Below, in pieces: positions 16,418 through 26,057 of a stretch of 64,000 nt of DNA (the first letter of the stretch is position 1; each line of letters begins with the position of its first letter). Source of the DNA: DASSQJ01 sp963726295 (GTDB lineage: Bacteria > Actinomycetota > Actinomycetes > Actinomycetales > Dermatophilaceae); the NCBI GenBank assembly GCA_963726295.1, contig CAVSBW010000011.1:248001-312000 (forward strand), written 5' to 3'. Made by a program: the position numbers and the translations under genes. The notes under the pieces were generated by a model. That model worked only from the letters and a program-made list of their open reading frames with translations, searched no databases and was not told the origin of the DNA.

Positions 16418-16456
16418 CGACGGGGTGGCGCCGCACGAGACGGCGCCACCCCGTCG
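16418..16456. terminator. Perfect 16-bp hairpin upstream of fba
   Basis: CGACGGGGTGGCGCCG, loop CACGAGA, then CGGCGCCACCCCGTCG. No gene ends just before it on the plus strand, so it may terminate a small RNA or attenuate the aldolase leader. No T-tract follows. Confidence 0.5.
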
Positions 16457-16554
16457 TCGTGCGTGCGGAGGGTGACGGACGCCCCGGTGCCGGGCCGGTC
16501 CATTCGTGGAAGGATCGAGGCGTACCGGCATACCCACCTCACGAGGAGAACACC

Positions 16555-17583
16555 GTGCCCATCGCAACGCCCGAGGTCTACGCCGACATGCTCGACCGGG
16601 CCAAGAACGGGTCCTTCGCCTACCCCGCCATCAACATCACCTCGAGCCAGACCGTCACGGCCGCCATCCGCGGCTTCGCCGAGGCCGGCTCCGACGGCAT
16701 CATCCAGGTCTCCACCGGTGGTGCCGAGTACGCCTCCGGCTCGACGATCAAGGACATGGTCACCGGCTCGCTCGCCCTCGCCGCCTACGCGCACGAGGTC
16801 GCGAAGAACTACCCGGTCAACATCGCGCTCCACACCGACCACTGCCCCGAGCCGAAGCTCGACGGCTTCGTCCGCCCGCTCATCGCTGCCTCGACCGAGC
16901 GGGTCAAGGCCGGCGGCCTGCCGATCTTCCAGAGCCACATGTGGGACGGCTCCGCCGTGCCGCTGGAGGAGAACCTGCAGATCGCCGAGGAGCTGCTCGA
17001 GAAGTGCCGTGCGGCCAACATCATCCTGGAGATCGAGGTCGGGGTCGTCGGCGGCGAGGAGGACGGTGTCGCCAACGAGATCAACGAGAAGCTCTACACG
17101 ACACCCGAGGACGCGATCGCCACCGCGAAGGCCCTCGGCCTCGGCGAGAACGGCTACTACATGACCGCGCTGACCTTCGGCAACGTCCACGGGGCGTACA
17201 AGCCCGGTGCCGTCAAGCTGCGCCCCGACGTGCTCAAGCACGCGCAGGAGGCGGTCGCGAAGGAGTTCGGTACCGCCGACCCGAAGCCCTTCCACTTCGT
17301 CTTCCACGGCGGCTCCGGCTCGTTGCCGGAGGAGATCGCCGCAGCGGTCGACTACGGCGTCGTGAAGATGAACGTCGACACCGACACCCAGTACGCGTTC
17401 ACCCGCCCCGTCGCCGCGTGGATGATGACGCACTACGACGGTGTCCTGAAGATCGACGGCGAGGTGGGCAACAAGAAGCAGTACGACCCCCGTGCCTGGG
17501 GCAAGGAGGCCGAGGCGGCGATGGCCGCCCGTGTCGTCGAGGCCTGCGAGAACCTGCGCTCCGCCGGGACCCACCAGGGCTGA
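16555..17583 (+). CDS. fba: Class II fructose-bisphosphate aldolase
   Basis: 342-aa zinc-dependent aldolase of glycolysis and gluconeogenesis, splitting fructose 1,6-bisphosphate into dihydroxyacetone phosphate and glyceraldehyde 3-phosphate. Zinc and catalytic motifs are present: HTDHC (about residue 95), EIEVGVVGGEEDG, TFGNVHG and FHGGSGS, plus MNVDTDTQYAFT. GTG 16555 is chosen because ACGAGGAG lies 7-8 nt upstream and the protein then starts like other actinobacterial class II enzymes (PIATPEVYADML). A strong hairpin terminator follows, so it is probably monocistronic. Confidence 0.96.
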   Translation: MPIATPEVYADMLDRAKNGSFAYPAINITSSQTVTAAIRGFAEAGSDGIIQVSTGGAEYASGSTIKDMVTGSLALAAYAHEVAKNYPVNIALHTDHCPEPKLDGFVRPLIAASTERVKAGGLPIFQSHMWDGSAVPLEENLQIAEELLEKCRAANIILEIEVGVVGGEEDGVANEINEKLYTTPEDAIATAKALGLGENGYYMTALTFGNVHGAYKPGAVKLRPDVLKHAQEAVAKEFGTADPKPFHFVFHGGSGSLPEEIAAAVDYGVVKMNVDTDTQYAFTRPVAAWMMTHYDGVLKIDGEVGNKKQYDPRAWGKEAEAAMAARVVEACENLRSAGTHQG

Positions 17584-17607
17584 CCCCGCTTTTTCGCCCG
17601 ATGCCCG

Positions 17608-17652
17608 AACCCCGGGGTCGCGCCGGAACGCTTCCGGTGCGACCCCGGGGTT
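17608..17652 (+). terminator. Terminator of fba
   Basis: AACCCCGGGGTCGC pairs with GCGACCCCGGGGTT, and inside it GCCGGAA pairs with TTCCGGT around a CGC loop, giving about a 21-bp stem followed by TCC. One of the strongest hairpins in the window. Confidence 0.8.
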
Positions 17653-17683
17653 TCCGGTGTCGAGCCCGGCTGCGCTCACGGGC

Positions 17684-17689
17684 TAGCGT
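17684..17689 (+). promoter_or_regulatory. -10 box TAGCGT, leaderless arrangement
   Basis: Ends 6 nt before the ATG at 17696 of the DUF3151 gene, so the mRNA probably starts at the ATG. Confidence 0.5.
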
Positions 17690-17695
17690 GACGTC

Positions 17696-18100
17696 ATGAG
17701 CAACGACCTGCTCGGCATCCCGCCGACCCGCCTTCCCGAGGACCCCGCCGCCGCCCTGCTCGATGACGGCGCGGCGCCCTCCGACGTCGCGGCGTCGCAT
17801 CCCACGTCGTCGCTGGCCTGGGCGGTGCTCGCCGAGGACGCCCTCGAGCGGGACGCCGCCGTGGAGGCCTACGCGTACGCGCGCACCGGCTACCACCGCG
17901 GGCTCGACGCCCTGCGCCGGGGAGGCTGGCGCGGGCAGGGCCCGGTGCCGTGGGAGCACGAGCCCAACCGCGGCTTCCTGCGGGCCCTTGCGGCGCTGTC
18001 GCGCGCGGCCGGCGAGATCGACGAGGAGGACGAGCGGCACCGCTGCGCCGAGTTCCTCCGCTCCGCGAGCGCGGAGGGGGCCCGCGAGCTCGGACTCTGA
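17696..18100 (+). CDS. DUF3151 family protein
   Basis: 134-aa cytosolic helical protein of a family restricted to actinobacteria and commonly found between fba and purA, as here. Recognisable stretches are SHPTSSLAWAVLAEDAL, YAYARTGYHRGLDALRR and VPWEHEPNRGFLRAL. The function is unknown. A leaderless-type promoter precedes it and a 14-bp hairpin follows. Confidence 0.85.
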   Translation: MSNDLLGIPPTRLPEDPAAALLDDGAAPSDVAASHPTSSLAWAVLAEDALERDAAVEAYAYARTGYHRGLDALRRGGWRGQGPVPWEHEPNRGFLRALAALSRAAGEIDEEDERHRCAEFLRSASAEGARELGL

Positions 18101-18165
18101 GCCGTGGCGCGACCGGTCCCGCGGACCCGTCCCGACACGCACCCGGCACCGCCGCGCTGACCAGA

Positions 18166-18196
18166 CGAGGGGCCCGGGCGTGGCCCGGGCCCCTCG
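18166..18196 (+). terminator. Terminator after DUF3151 gene
   Basis: CGAGGGGCCCGGGC, loop GTG, GCCCGGGCCCCTCG: a perfect 14-bp stem 65 bp after the stop codon. Confidence 0.75.
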
Positions 18197-18384
18197 CTGT
18201 CAGCCGAATTCGAGCCCATCGGGCGCTGCACGCCTCCCTCTCGCCAAGAAGCGCACACCCGATGGTCCCCTGCAACCTCGACTGCGGGCCAATCGTGCCC
18301 CGAACAGGCGAGGGGGTGCGACACTTGCGTGCCACTGACAGCAATCGGCCACACCCAGCCGCAGGGGAATGGGAGGTGGTGGCT

Positions 18385-19164
18385 GTGGTCGACGACACCA
18401 CGGACCACGACGGTGCGGCGCTGCTCCTGCTCGAGGAGCAGCTGCGCCGCGAACAGCGCCGCATCGAGGAACGCCGCACCGAGCTCGAGGCATCGCGCGA
18501 GCTGCTGGCCCGGCTGACCAGCCGGTCCCTCGGGGCGCACGAACCCCTCATCGAACCGGTGTCGACGGCCCTCGCCCCCTCGGTCGTGAGCCGGCTGCTC
18601 GCCGAGGCCACGGGGGTCATCCGCAACCTCGTGCTCAGCGTGGAGGAGGGGCCGGCCTTCGACGACGCGACGATCCGCGCGGTCGGGGAGCGGCTGCGAC
18701 GGGGGGACCAGCAGCGCTCGGTGTACCCGGCCAGCGCCCTCGGCACTCCCCACGGACAGCGCTGGCTCGCGAGCTGGGGGGACGCCGGCGAGGACCAGCG
18801 CATCGTGCCGGCGACGGAGACCGAGTTCGCAGTCTTCGGCGAGACCGCAGTGGTGGCGCTCGCGAGGTGGGAGGACCTGGGCTCGGGGTACGTCGTCGTC
18901 CGCGACCCCCTCGTCGTACGGCTGTACATCGGGTACTTCGACCTCATGTGGCGGCACGCGGCTCCGGTGCCCACCGGCCGCGACCGCACCGCCGACGCCA
19001 AGCTCGTCGAGCTCCTCGAGCTCGGCATGAAGGACGAGGCGATCGCGCGGTACCTCGGCGTCAGCCTGCGCACGGTGCGACGCCGGGTGGCGAGCCTGAT
19101 GACGGTCAACGGTGTGGACACCCGGTTCCAGCTCGGGTGGGTGCTCGGCCGGCGTCGTCGCTGA
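18385..19164 (+). CDS. LuxR-type helix-turn-helix transcriptional regulator
   Basis: 259-aa protein. Residues 13-45 form a charged, probably coiled-coil segment (LLLLEEQLRREQRRIEE in part), followed by a central domain of the kind seen in actinobacterial TrmB/PLD-like regulators (FAVFGETAVVAL, YVVVRDPLVVRLYIGYFDLMW), and a C-terminal HTH (LLELGMKDEAIARYLGVSLRTVRRRVASLM). It lacks a REC domain. The start is uncertain: GTG 18385 has GGGAGG at good spacing, but 18376, 18379 or ATG 18262 are possible. The ligand is unknown. Confidence 0.75.
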   Translation: MVDDTTDHDGAALLLLEEQLRREQRRIEERRTELEASRELLARLTSRSLGAHEPLIEPVSTALAPSVVSRLLAEATGVIRNLVLSVEEGPAFDDATIRAVGERLRRGDQQRSVYPASALGTPHGQRWLASWGDAGEDQRIVPATETEFAVFGETAVVALARWEDLGSGYVVVRDPLVVRLYIGYFDLMWRHAAPVPTGRDRTADAKLVELLELGMKDEAIARYLGVSLRTVRRRVASLMTVNGVDTRFQLGWVLGRRRR

Positions 19165-19211
19165 GCGGCCCGGCACCCGGTCGCGATGCCGCTGCGCCGG
19201 ACGCCGCGCGG

Positions 19212-19217
19212 TAGGGT
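19212..19217 (+). promoter_or_regulatory. Candidate -10 box TAGGGT for purA
   Basis: TAGGGT lies 90 bp before the purA start, implying a leader of about 80 nt. No riboswitch-like fold was recognised in it. Confidence 0.35.
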
Positions 19218-19307
19218 GAGCCGGTCCAGGCCCCGAGGCGAGCACCGCACGGGGCCTTCCGCGCGCCGGGGTGAGTGCCCCGGGCGAGGCGAGGGAAGGA
19301 GCCGGGG

Positions 19308-20609
<1,302 letters not shown>

Positions 20610-20669
20610 GACCGGCCGGCGCACTCGGGGACCCGGTGGGTGTGGCGCGGCGTCGCGAGGGACCTGACG

Positions 20670-20744
20670 GCGGGAACCTTGACCGAGCGGCGCCTTCCGT
20701 AGGCGTCGCTCGGTGAAGGTTCCGGCATCCGGAGGGAAAGTGCC
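20670..20744 (-). repeat. Dispersed palindromic repeat, copy A
   Basis: 75-nt element that matches 35398-35472 (opposite orientation) at 63 of 75 positions by hand alignment, with a 30-nt identical core. Inside it, 20673-20723 folds into a hairpin of three stems: GGAACCTT, ACCGAGCG and CGCCT pair with their complements around TCCGT. It lies between the convergent purA and helD-like genes and probably acts as a bidirectional terminator here. Confidence 0.7.
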
Positions 20745-20750
20745 GGGCGG

Positions 20751-22964
20751 TCAGGAGGGGCGGAGGACGGTCATCCGGTGGGCGGCCCGGGTGAGCACCA
20801 CGTAGAGCACCCGGACGCCACCGGGGGACTCCTCGGTGATGCCGTCCGGGTCGACCACCACGGTGGCGTCCCACTCCAGGCCCTTGGTGGAGAGCGGGTC
20901 GACCACCTGCACCCGCCCGTCGCCGGCGCCGTCGAGCGCGGACAGCCGGTGCTCCCAGCGCCGCGGCGTCACCACGGCGATCGAGCCGTCGACCTCGCCG
21001 AGCAGCGCCGACACGGCGTCGGCCACCTCGTCCTCGAGCGCTCCGGTGACGATGCGGTCGACCGGGTGGACCCCGGTCTCGCGCACCGCCTCCGGGATGT
21101 CCGCGTCGGGGACGATGGGCAGGATGACGTCCCGTGCGTGGTCGAACACCTCGCGCGCGTTGCGGTAGTTGGTGGACATGTGGAAGGCCCGCCGCTCCTG
21201 TCCGGTGAAGGCGTCCTCCCGGGCGCGCGTGGCCTCGACGAGGTCGGGCCACGAGGCCTGGGCGGCGTCGCCGACCACGGTCCAGGAGGCAGACCGCCCC
21301 CGGCGCGCGACCATCCGCCACTGCATCGGGGAGAGGTCCTGGGCCTCGTCGACGAGGACGTGCGCGTAGCCCGACGCTCGCTCGATGCGGCCCAGCATCA
21401 GCCGCTCCCGCGCGTCGGCGGGGGTGAAGACGGCCCGGTTCTGCGAGCCGGCCCCGCGCCGGTCGGCACCGGCCCGGACGTCGACGACACCCCAGGCGGA
21501 GAGGTCGTCGAGCTCCTCGATGTCGTAGAACCCGCTGTCCTCCCGCTCGGCCTCGGGCACGGGGCCGAGCCGGGCCAGGAGGTCGTCGACGAGGGCGACG
21601 TCGGACACCGACCACTCGCCGGTCTCGAGCGCGTCGCGGTAGGACCACGCGAGCGCGGCGCCCTCCTCGTGGTCGAGGACCCCGCGCGAGACGGCGTACA
21701 CGTGCTCGGTGTCGGCGAGCGAGAGCAGGAGCTCGCGTGGGTCGAGCGGGCGCCACCACGCGGCGACGAAGTCGTCGACCTCGCGGGAGGCGTCGAAGGC
21801 GTCCAGGAAGACGTCGCGCTCACCCTGACGGACCGAGCGCCACGCAGCATCGGCGAGCGCGCTCCGCGCGGCGTCGCCCGCGAGGTTGTGCTGGTGCGTG
21901 CGGAGGACCTGGGAGCGCACCCGACGCAGCACCTCCTCGTCCAGCCGCACCGCGTGGCCCGCCACGAAGGCCCGCAACCTCGTGGGCGCACCCTGGGGCG
22001 GGCGCGCCGCGAGCCGCCCCAGCAGCTGCCGCACCCGCAGCGACCCCTTGACCGCGGCCACCTCGGGGTGGTCGAGCCGGGTGGCGGTGATGCCGTCGAC
22101 GACGTCGCCGAGGGCCCGCAGGGACACCGACTCCTCACCCAGGCTCGGCAGGACCCGCTCGATGTAGGCGGTGTAGGCGGCGGACGGGCCGACGACGAGG
22201 ATGCCGCCGTTCTCGAAGCGCCGCCGCTCCGAGTAGAGGAGGTACGCGGCCCGGTGCAGCGCGACCACGGTCTTGCCGGTGCCGGGCCCGCCGGTGATCT
22301 CGGTGACACCGCGCGAGCGCGCCCGGATGGCCTCGTCCTGGTGGCGCTGGATGGTGGCGACGATGTCGCGCATCTGCCGCCCACGGCTCCTCGTGAGCGC
22401 GGCCATGAGTGCACCGTCGCCGACGACGACGATGTCGTCCGGCGCCTCGGGCACCATGAGGTCGTCCTCGACGCCGACCACGCGGGACGCGCGGCAGCGC
22501 AGGACCCGTCGGCGCACGACCCCCATCGGGTCGACGGGGGTGGCGCGGTAGAAGGCCGACGCGGCGGGTGCCCGCCAGTCGACGACGAGCGGCTCGTAGT
22601 CGTCGTCGCGCACCCCGAGCCGGCCGATGTAGCGCACCTCCCGCTCGGTGGCGGTCGACTCCTCGGTGCCGAGGTCGAGCCGCCCGAAGACGAGCCCTTC
22701 GTACTGGGTGTCGATCATCGCCCGGCGCCGGGCCGCGGCGTAGACGAGGGCATCGCGCTCGAAGAGCCCGGTCATCTCCTCGTCGCGCACGTCACCGGTG
22801 CGGTCGGTGCGTCCGCGGGCGAGTCCGTCGGCCTCGACGACGGCGGCCCGGCGGGAGGCCTTGGCCAGCTCGTCGTACACGCGGTCGACGTGCTCCTGCT
22901 CGCGGGCGACCTCCGCCTCGACGTCGGGTGAGGTGCCCGAGAGGCCAGGGTGGGGGGCGGTCAC
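20751..22964 (-). CDS. HelD-family UvrD/Rep-like ATPase
   Basis: 737-aa superfamily-1 ATPase of the HelD type, which binds RNA polymerase and helps recycle stalled enzyme rather than unwinding DNA. An N-terminal coiled segment (residues 15-45) precedes the split ATPase: Walker A TGGPGTGKTVVALHRAAYLL, DEAQDLSPMQWRM (motif II), GDAAQASW (III), and STNYRN (IV). GTG 22964 has AAGGAGA upstream. No rifamycin-associated element was found upstream, unlike the paralogue at 39.5 kb. Confidence 0.85.
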   Translation of the reverse strand: MTAPHPGLSGTSPDVEAEVAREQEHVDRVYDELAKASRRAAVVEADGLARGRTDRTGDVRDEEMTGLFERDALVYAAARRRAMIDTQYEGLVFGRLDLGTEESTATEREVRYIGRLGVRDDDYEPLVVDWRAPAASAFYRATPVDPMGVVRRRVLRCRASRVVGVEDDLMVPEAPDDIVVVGDGALMAALTRSRGRQMRDIVATIQRHQDEAIRARSRGVTEITGGPGTGKTVVALHRAAYLLYSERRRFENGGILVVGPSAAYTAYIERVLPSLGEESVSLRALGDVVDGITATRLDHPEVAAVKGSLRVRQLLGRLAARPPQGAPTRLRAFVAGHAVRLDEEVLRRVRSQVLRTHQHNLAGDAARSALADAAWRSVRQGERDVFLDAFDASREVDDFVAAWWRPLDPRELLLSLADTEHVYAVSRGVLDHEEGAALAWSYRDALETGEWSVSDVALVDDLLARLGPVPEAEREDSGFYDIEELDDLSAWGVVDVRAGADRRGAGSQNRAVFTPADARERLMLGRIERASGYAHVLVDEAQDLSPMQWRMVARRGRSASWTVVGDAAQASWPDLVEATRAREDAFTGQERRAFHMSTNYRNAREVFDHARDVILPIVPDADIPEAVRETGVHPVDRIVTGALEDEVADAVSALLGEVDGSIAVVTPRRWEHRLSALDGAGDGRVQVVDPLSTKGLEWDATVVVDPDGITEESPGGVRVLYVVLTRAAHRMTVLRPS

Positions 22965-23195
22965 GAAGCGGTGTCTCCTTCACGCGGGGGCGCCGGTCAC
23001 GGAACCCCAGAGTCTACGACCGAGCGCCCTCGAAGGTGGCCGGACCCCGCCCTCTGCCGGCCGTTCGGGCACGTCGGAGGCCCTCACGATGCCTCCGGGG
23101 CCGCCCCCGGCCTCGCCCCTGCCGTGATAGGAATGGAGTCCCGCGGTCGCGTTGACCCCTCCAGCGTGGCCACTCCAGGCCCCTAAGGAATACGC

Positions 23196-23855
23196 GTGAA
23201 CGGCCTCAGAAGCTGGTTCGAGTACGTCGTCGACCACTGGGACGCGATCCTGCAGACCACCTGGGAGCACGCGAAGATCGTCCTCGTCGTCGTCTTCCTG
23301 GCGACGGTGTTCTCGCTGGTCCTCGGCATCGTCGTGCAGCATCGCCCGGTGTGGCGCGCGGCAGCCCTGAGCATCAGCGGGATCTTCCTCACCGTCCCCT
23401 CGCTCGCGCTCTTCGCACTCTTCATCCCGATCGTGGGCATCGGCAACACGCCGGCGATGATGGCCCTCTTCCTCTACGCGATCCTCCCGATCCTGCGGAA
23501 CACCGTGACCGGGCTCGACGGCGTCTCCCCCGCGATCGTCGAGTCGGCGAAGGGGATGGGGATGAGCTCGCTGCGCCAGCTCTTCGTCATCCGCCTGCCG
23601 CTCGCCTGGCCGGTCATCATGGCCGGCGTGCGCATCTCGAGCCTGATCACCGTCGGCATCGCGGCGATCGCGGTCCTCGTCGGCGGAGACGGGCTCGGTA
23701 CCTACATCCAGAGCGGACTGACCCGCCTGGGCCTGCCGAACAGCATCGAGTCCGTGTGGGTCGGGACGATCTTCACGGTCCTGCTCGGGCTCATCCTCGA
23801 CCTCGCATTCGCCACCCTGCAGCGCTTCACGACGAGCAAGGGACAGCGCATCTGA
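23196..23855 (+). CDS. Glycine betaine/choline ABC importer, permease 1 (OpuC type)
   Basis: 219-aa inner-membrane permease with about five spans and the BPD-transport EAA loop (SAKGMGMSSLRQLFVIRLPLAWPVIMAG; conserved Gly). It resembles OpuCB/OpuCD and ProW. GTG 23196 with AAGGAA nearby. First gene of a three-gene unit (permease, ATPase, permease) that should take up compatible solutes under osmotic stress. Confidence 0.88.
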   Translation: MNGLRSWFEYVVDHWDAILQTTWEHAKIVLVVVFLATVFSLVLGIVVQHRPVWRAAALSISGIFLTVPSLALFALFIPIVGIGNTPAMMALFLYAILPILRNTVTGLDGVSPAIVESAKGMGMSSLRQLFVIRLPLAWPVIMAGVRISSLITVGIAAIAVLVGGDGLGTYIQSGLTRLGLPNSIESVWVGTIFTVLLGLILDLAFATLQRFTTSKGQRI

Positions 23856-23937
23856 CCGACGTCATGCGTCGGGCACCGACGCCCGGCCCGACCTGAGATC
23901 ACCCCACACGCACCGACACGAAACGAAGAGAGCGACG

Positions 23938-25104
23938 ATGAGCAAGGACGCGAAGATCCGCCTCGAGGACGTCGAGAAGATCTACCCGGGCACCAAGGAG
24001 CCTGCCGTCGAGAGCCTCAGCCTCGAGGTGCCCGAGGGCGAGATCCTCGTGCTCGTCGGGCCGTCGGGCTGCGGCAAGAGCACGACCCTGCGCCTGATCA
24101 ACCGGATGATCGAACCCACCGGTGGACGCATCTACCTCGACGATGAGGACGTCACCACCGTCAACCCCGACCGGCTGCGCCGCCGGATCGGCTACGTCAT
24201 CCAGCAGATCGGGCTCTTCCCGCACCACACGATCTCCCAGAACATCGCGACCGTCCCGAAGATGCTCAAGTGGGACAACGCGAGGATCCACGCGCGCACC
24301 AACGAGCTGCTCGGGATGGTCGGCCTCGACCCCGAGGTGTACGGGAAGCGGTACCCGAAGGAGCTGTCCGGCGGGCAGGCCCAGCGCGTCGGCGTGGCCC
24401 GCGCCCTCGGAGCCGACCCCGAGATCATGCTCATGGACGAGCCGTTCGGCGCCATCGACCCGATCACGCGTGACCGGCTGCAGAACGAGTTCCTCCGTGT
24501 CCAGGAGAACATCCGCAAGACGATCGTCTTCGTCACCCACGACATCGACGAGGCGATCAAGATGGGCGACCGCATCGCGATCCTCGGCGAGAAGAGCCGG
24601 ATCGCCCAGATCGACACCCCCGAGCGCATCCTCGCGTTCCCGGTCGACGACTTCGTCCACGACTTCATCGGCAGCGGGTCCACCCTCAAGGGCCTGCACT
24701 TCGAGACGGTCGACACCCTCGAGCTCGAGCCCTACCCCACGATGCGGATCGGCGACCCCCCGGAGGTCGGCTTCAAGGCCCTCCGGGCGGTGCCCAAGCA
24801 CGACTGGCTGCTCCTCCTCGACGAGGCGCACCACCCGATCCGGTGGCTGAGCGAGGAGCACCTCGACACCACCGACCCCATCACGGCCGAGTCCGGCACG
24901 GACGTGCGGGCCAAGGTGTCGGAGGGCGCCACGCTGTTCGACACCCTGGAGCAGATGCTCATCAGCTCCGCCGGCGTGAGCTGCGTGGTGCGCGACGACG
25001 GCTCGCTCAAGGGGGTCGTCTCGCTCCGTGACCTCAACAAGTTCATCCGCCGGGCGCGGCGGGAGGCCCGCGAGCACTACGAGCGCCTCGGGAGCGCCTC
25101 GTGA
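23938..25104 (+). CDS. Glycine betaine/choline ABC importer, ATPase with CBS domain
   Basis: 388-aa ATPase: Walker A GPSGCGKSTT (about residue 41), Q-loop QQIGLFPHHTI, signature LSGGQAQRVGVARAL, Walker B EIMLMDEPFGAID and H-loop VTHDIDEAIKMGD. The C-terminal about 90 residues resemble CBS sequence (VSCVVRDDGSLKGVVSLRDL), the module that in OpuA-type importers senses ionic strength or cyclic di-AMP. The stop overlaps the next permease start by 4 bases. Confidence 0.9.
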   Translation: MSKDAKIRLEDVEKIYPGTKEPAVESLSLEVPEGEILVLVGPSGCGKSTTLRLINRMIEPTGGRIYLDDEDVTTVNPDRLRRRIGYVIQQIGLFPHHTISQNIATVPKMLKWDNARIHARTNELLGMVGLDPEVYGKRYPKELSGGQAQRVGVARALGADPEIMLMDEPFGAIDPITRDRLQNEFLRVQENIRKTIVFVTHDIDEAIKMGDRIAILGEKSRIAQIDTPERILAFPVDDFVHDFIGSGSTLKGLHFETVDTLELEPYPTMRIGDPPEVGFKALRAVPKHDWLLLLDEAHHPIRWLSEEHLDTTDPITAESGTDVRAKVSEGATLFDTLEQMLISSAGVSCVVRDDGSLKGVVSLRDLNKFIRRARREAREHYERLGSAS

Positions 25105-25964
25105 GCCAGATCTCCCCGGCCGACGCCCGCCTGAACGACGAGGGACGCACCAGCGAGGGCACCCCTGTCGACGGCGAGGCCCCCGACTACGGGACCCTGC
25201 CCGAGGACAGCTGGTTCGTTCGCGCCCGGAGGCATCACCTCGGGTTGAAGGTCGCCCCGGTGGGCATCCTGGTGCTCGTCGGCATCCTCTACTGGTACTA
25301 CCAGAGCCTCGGCCTGGACCCCTCGAAGAACATCCAGCAGTCCTCCGCGCTGGACTGGAGCACCAAGCTGTACCCCCAGCTCAAGGAGCACCTGTGGATC
25401 GCGTTCTGGTCCACCGTGCTCGTCGTCATCATCGCGATCCCCCTCGGCATCGCCCTGACGCGGCCGCTGTTGCGGCGCTACGGCCCGGCGATCGTCACGG
25501 TCGCCAACTCCGGCCAGGCGCTGCCCGCGTACGGCCTGCTCATCCTCTTCCTCGCCCTCATGGGCCAGGGCGCCCGCACCGTCATCGTCGGCCTCGTCGT
25601 GTACGCGCTGCTGCCGGTGCTGCGGAACACCATGGTCGGGCTCGACGCCGTCGACCGCGGGGTCATCGAGGCCGGTCGCGGGATGGGGATGACCCGGCTG
25701 CAGGTACTCGGGCGGATCGAGCTGCCGCTCGCCGTGCCGGTCATCATCGCGGGGGTGCGTGTCGCGATGATCCTCAACATCGGCATGGCCACGCTGGCCT
25801 TCCTCATCGGCGGCGGTGCGTTGGGTGTCACGATCAACTCCGGCCTGAAGCTGCAGCAGGACCCCGTCATCATCGTCGGAGCCTCGCTCGTGGCGATCGT
25901 CGCACTGACCTTCGACTGGATCGGGGCCCTGGCCGAGACCTACCTGCGCCCACGCGGCCTCTGA
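25101..25964 (+). CDS. Glycine betaine/choline ABC importer, permease 2
   Basis: 287-aa permease with a hydrophilic N-terminal tail of about 50 residues, then about six spans and the EAA loop EAGRGMGMTRLQVLGRIELPLAVPVIIAG. It is the second membrane subunit of the heteromeric OpuC-type channel. GTG start overlaps the ATPase stop. A bidirectional terminator separates it from the convergent binding-protein gene. Confidence 0.88.
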   Translation: MSQISPADARLNDEGRTSEGTPVDGEAPDYGTLPEDSWFVRARRHHLGLKVAPVGILVLVGILYWYYQSLGLDPSKNIQQSSALDWSTKLYPQLKEHLWIAFWSTVLVVIIAIPLGIALTRPLLRRYGPAIVTVANSGQALPAYGLLILFLALMGQGARTVIVGLVVYALLPVLRNTMVGLDAVDRGVIEAGRGMGMTRLQVLGRIELPLAVPVIIAGVRVAMILNIGMATLAFLIGGGALGVTINSGLKLQQDPVIIVGASLVAIVALTFDWIGALAETYLRPRGL

Positions 25965-25980
25965 CTCCACGACCGGACGG

Positions 25981-26017
25981 CGAAGGCGGCGGACCCCTCA
26001 GGGGCCCGCCGCCTTCG
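25981..26017. terminator. Bidirectional terminator between permease and binding-protein genes
   Basis: CGAAGGCGGCGG and CCGCCGCCTTCG form a 12-bp stem, extended by CCCCT/AGGGG around a central C. Confidence 0.75.
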
Positions 26018-26057
26018 TGTCGTGCGGTGCCGGATCAGCGATCCGGCGGAGCGTCCG

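Larger units (their letters stand above)
16127..16554. other. 428-bp intergenic region with palindrome and strong hairpin
   Basis: No credible protein gene. It holds a perfect 14-bp palindrome (16251-16264), a TTGACA hexamer overlapping it, and a perfect 16-bp-stem hairpin (16418-16456) about 100 bp before the aldolase gene. A short transcript between them, or a long attenuated leader of the aldolase gene, is possible. Confidence 0.5.

Noticed and set aside
20778..22931. 717-aa frame on the plus strand opposite the HelD-like gene
   Set aside because: Low-complexity translation with no motifs; the minus strand contains all helicase motifs.
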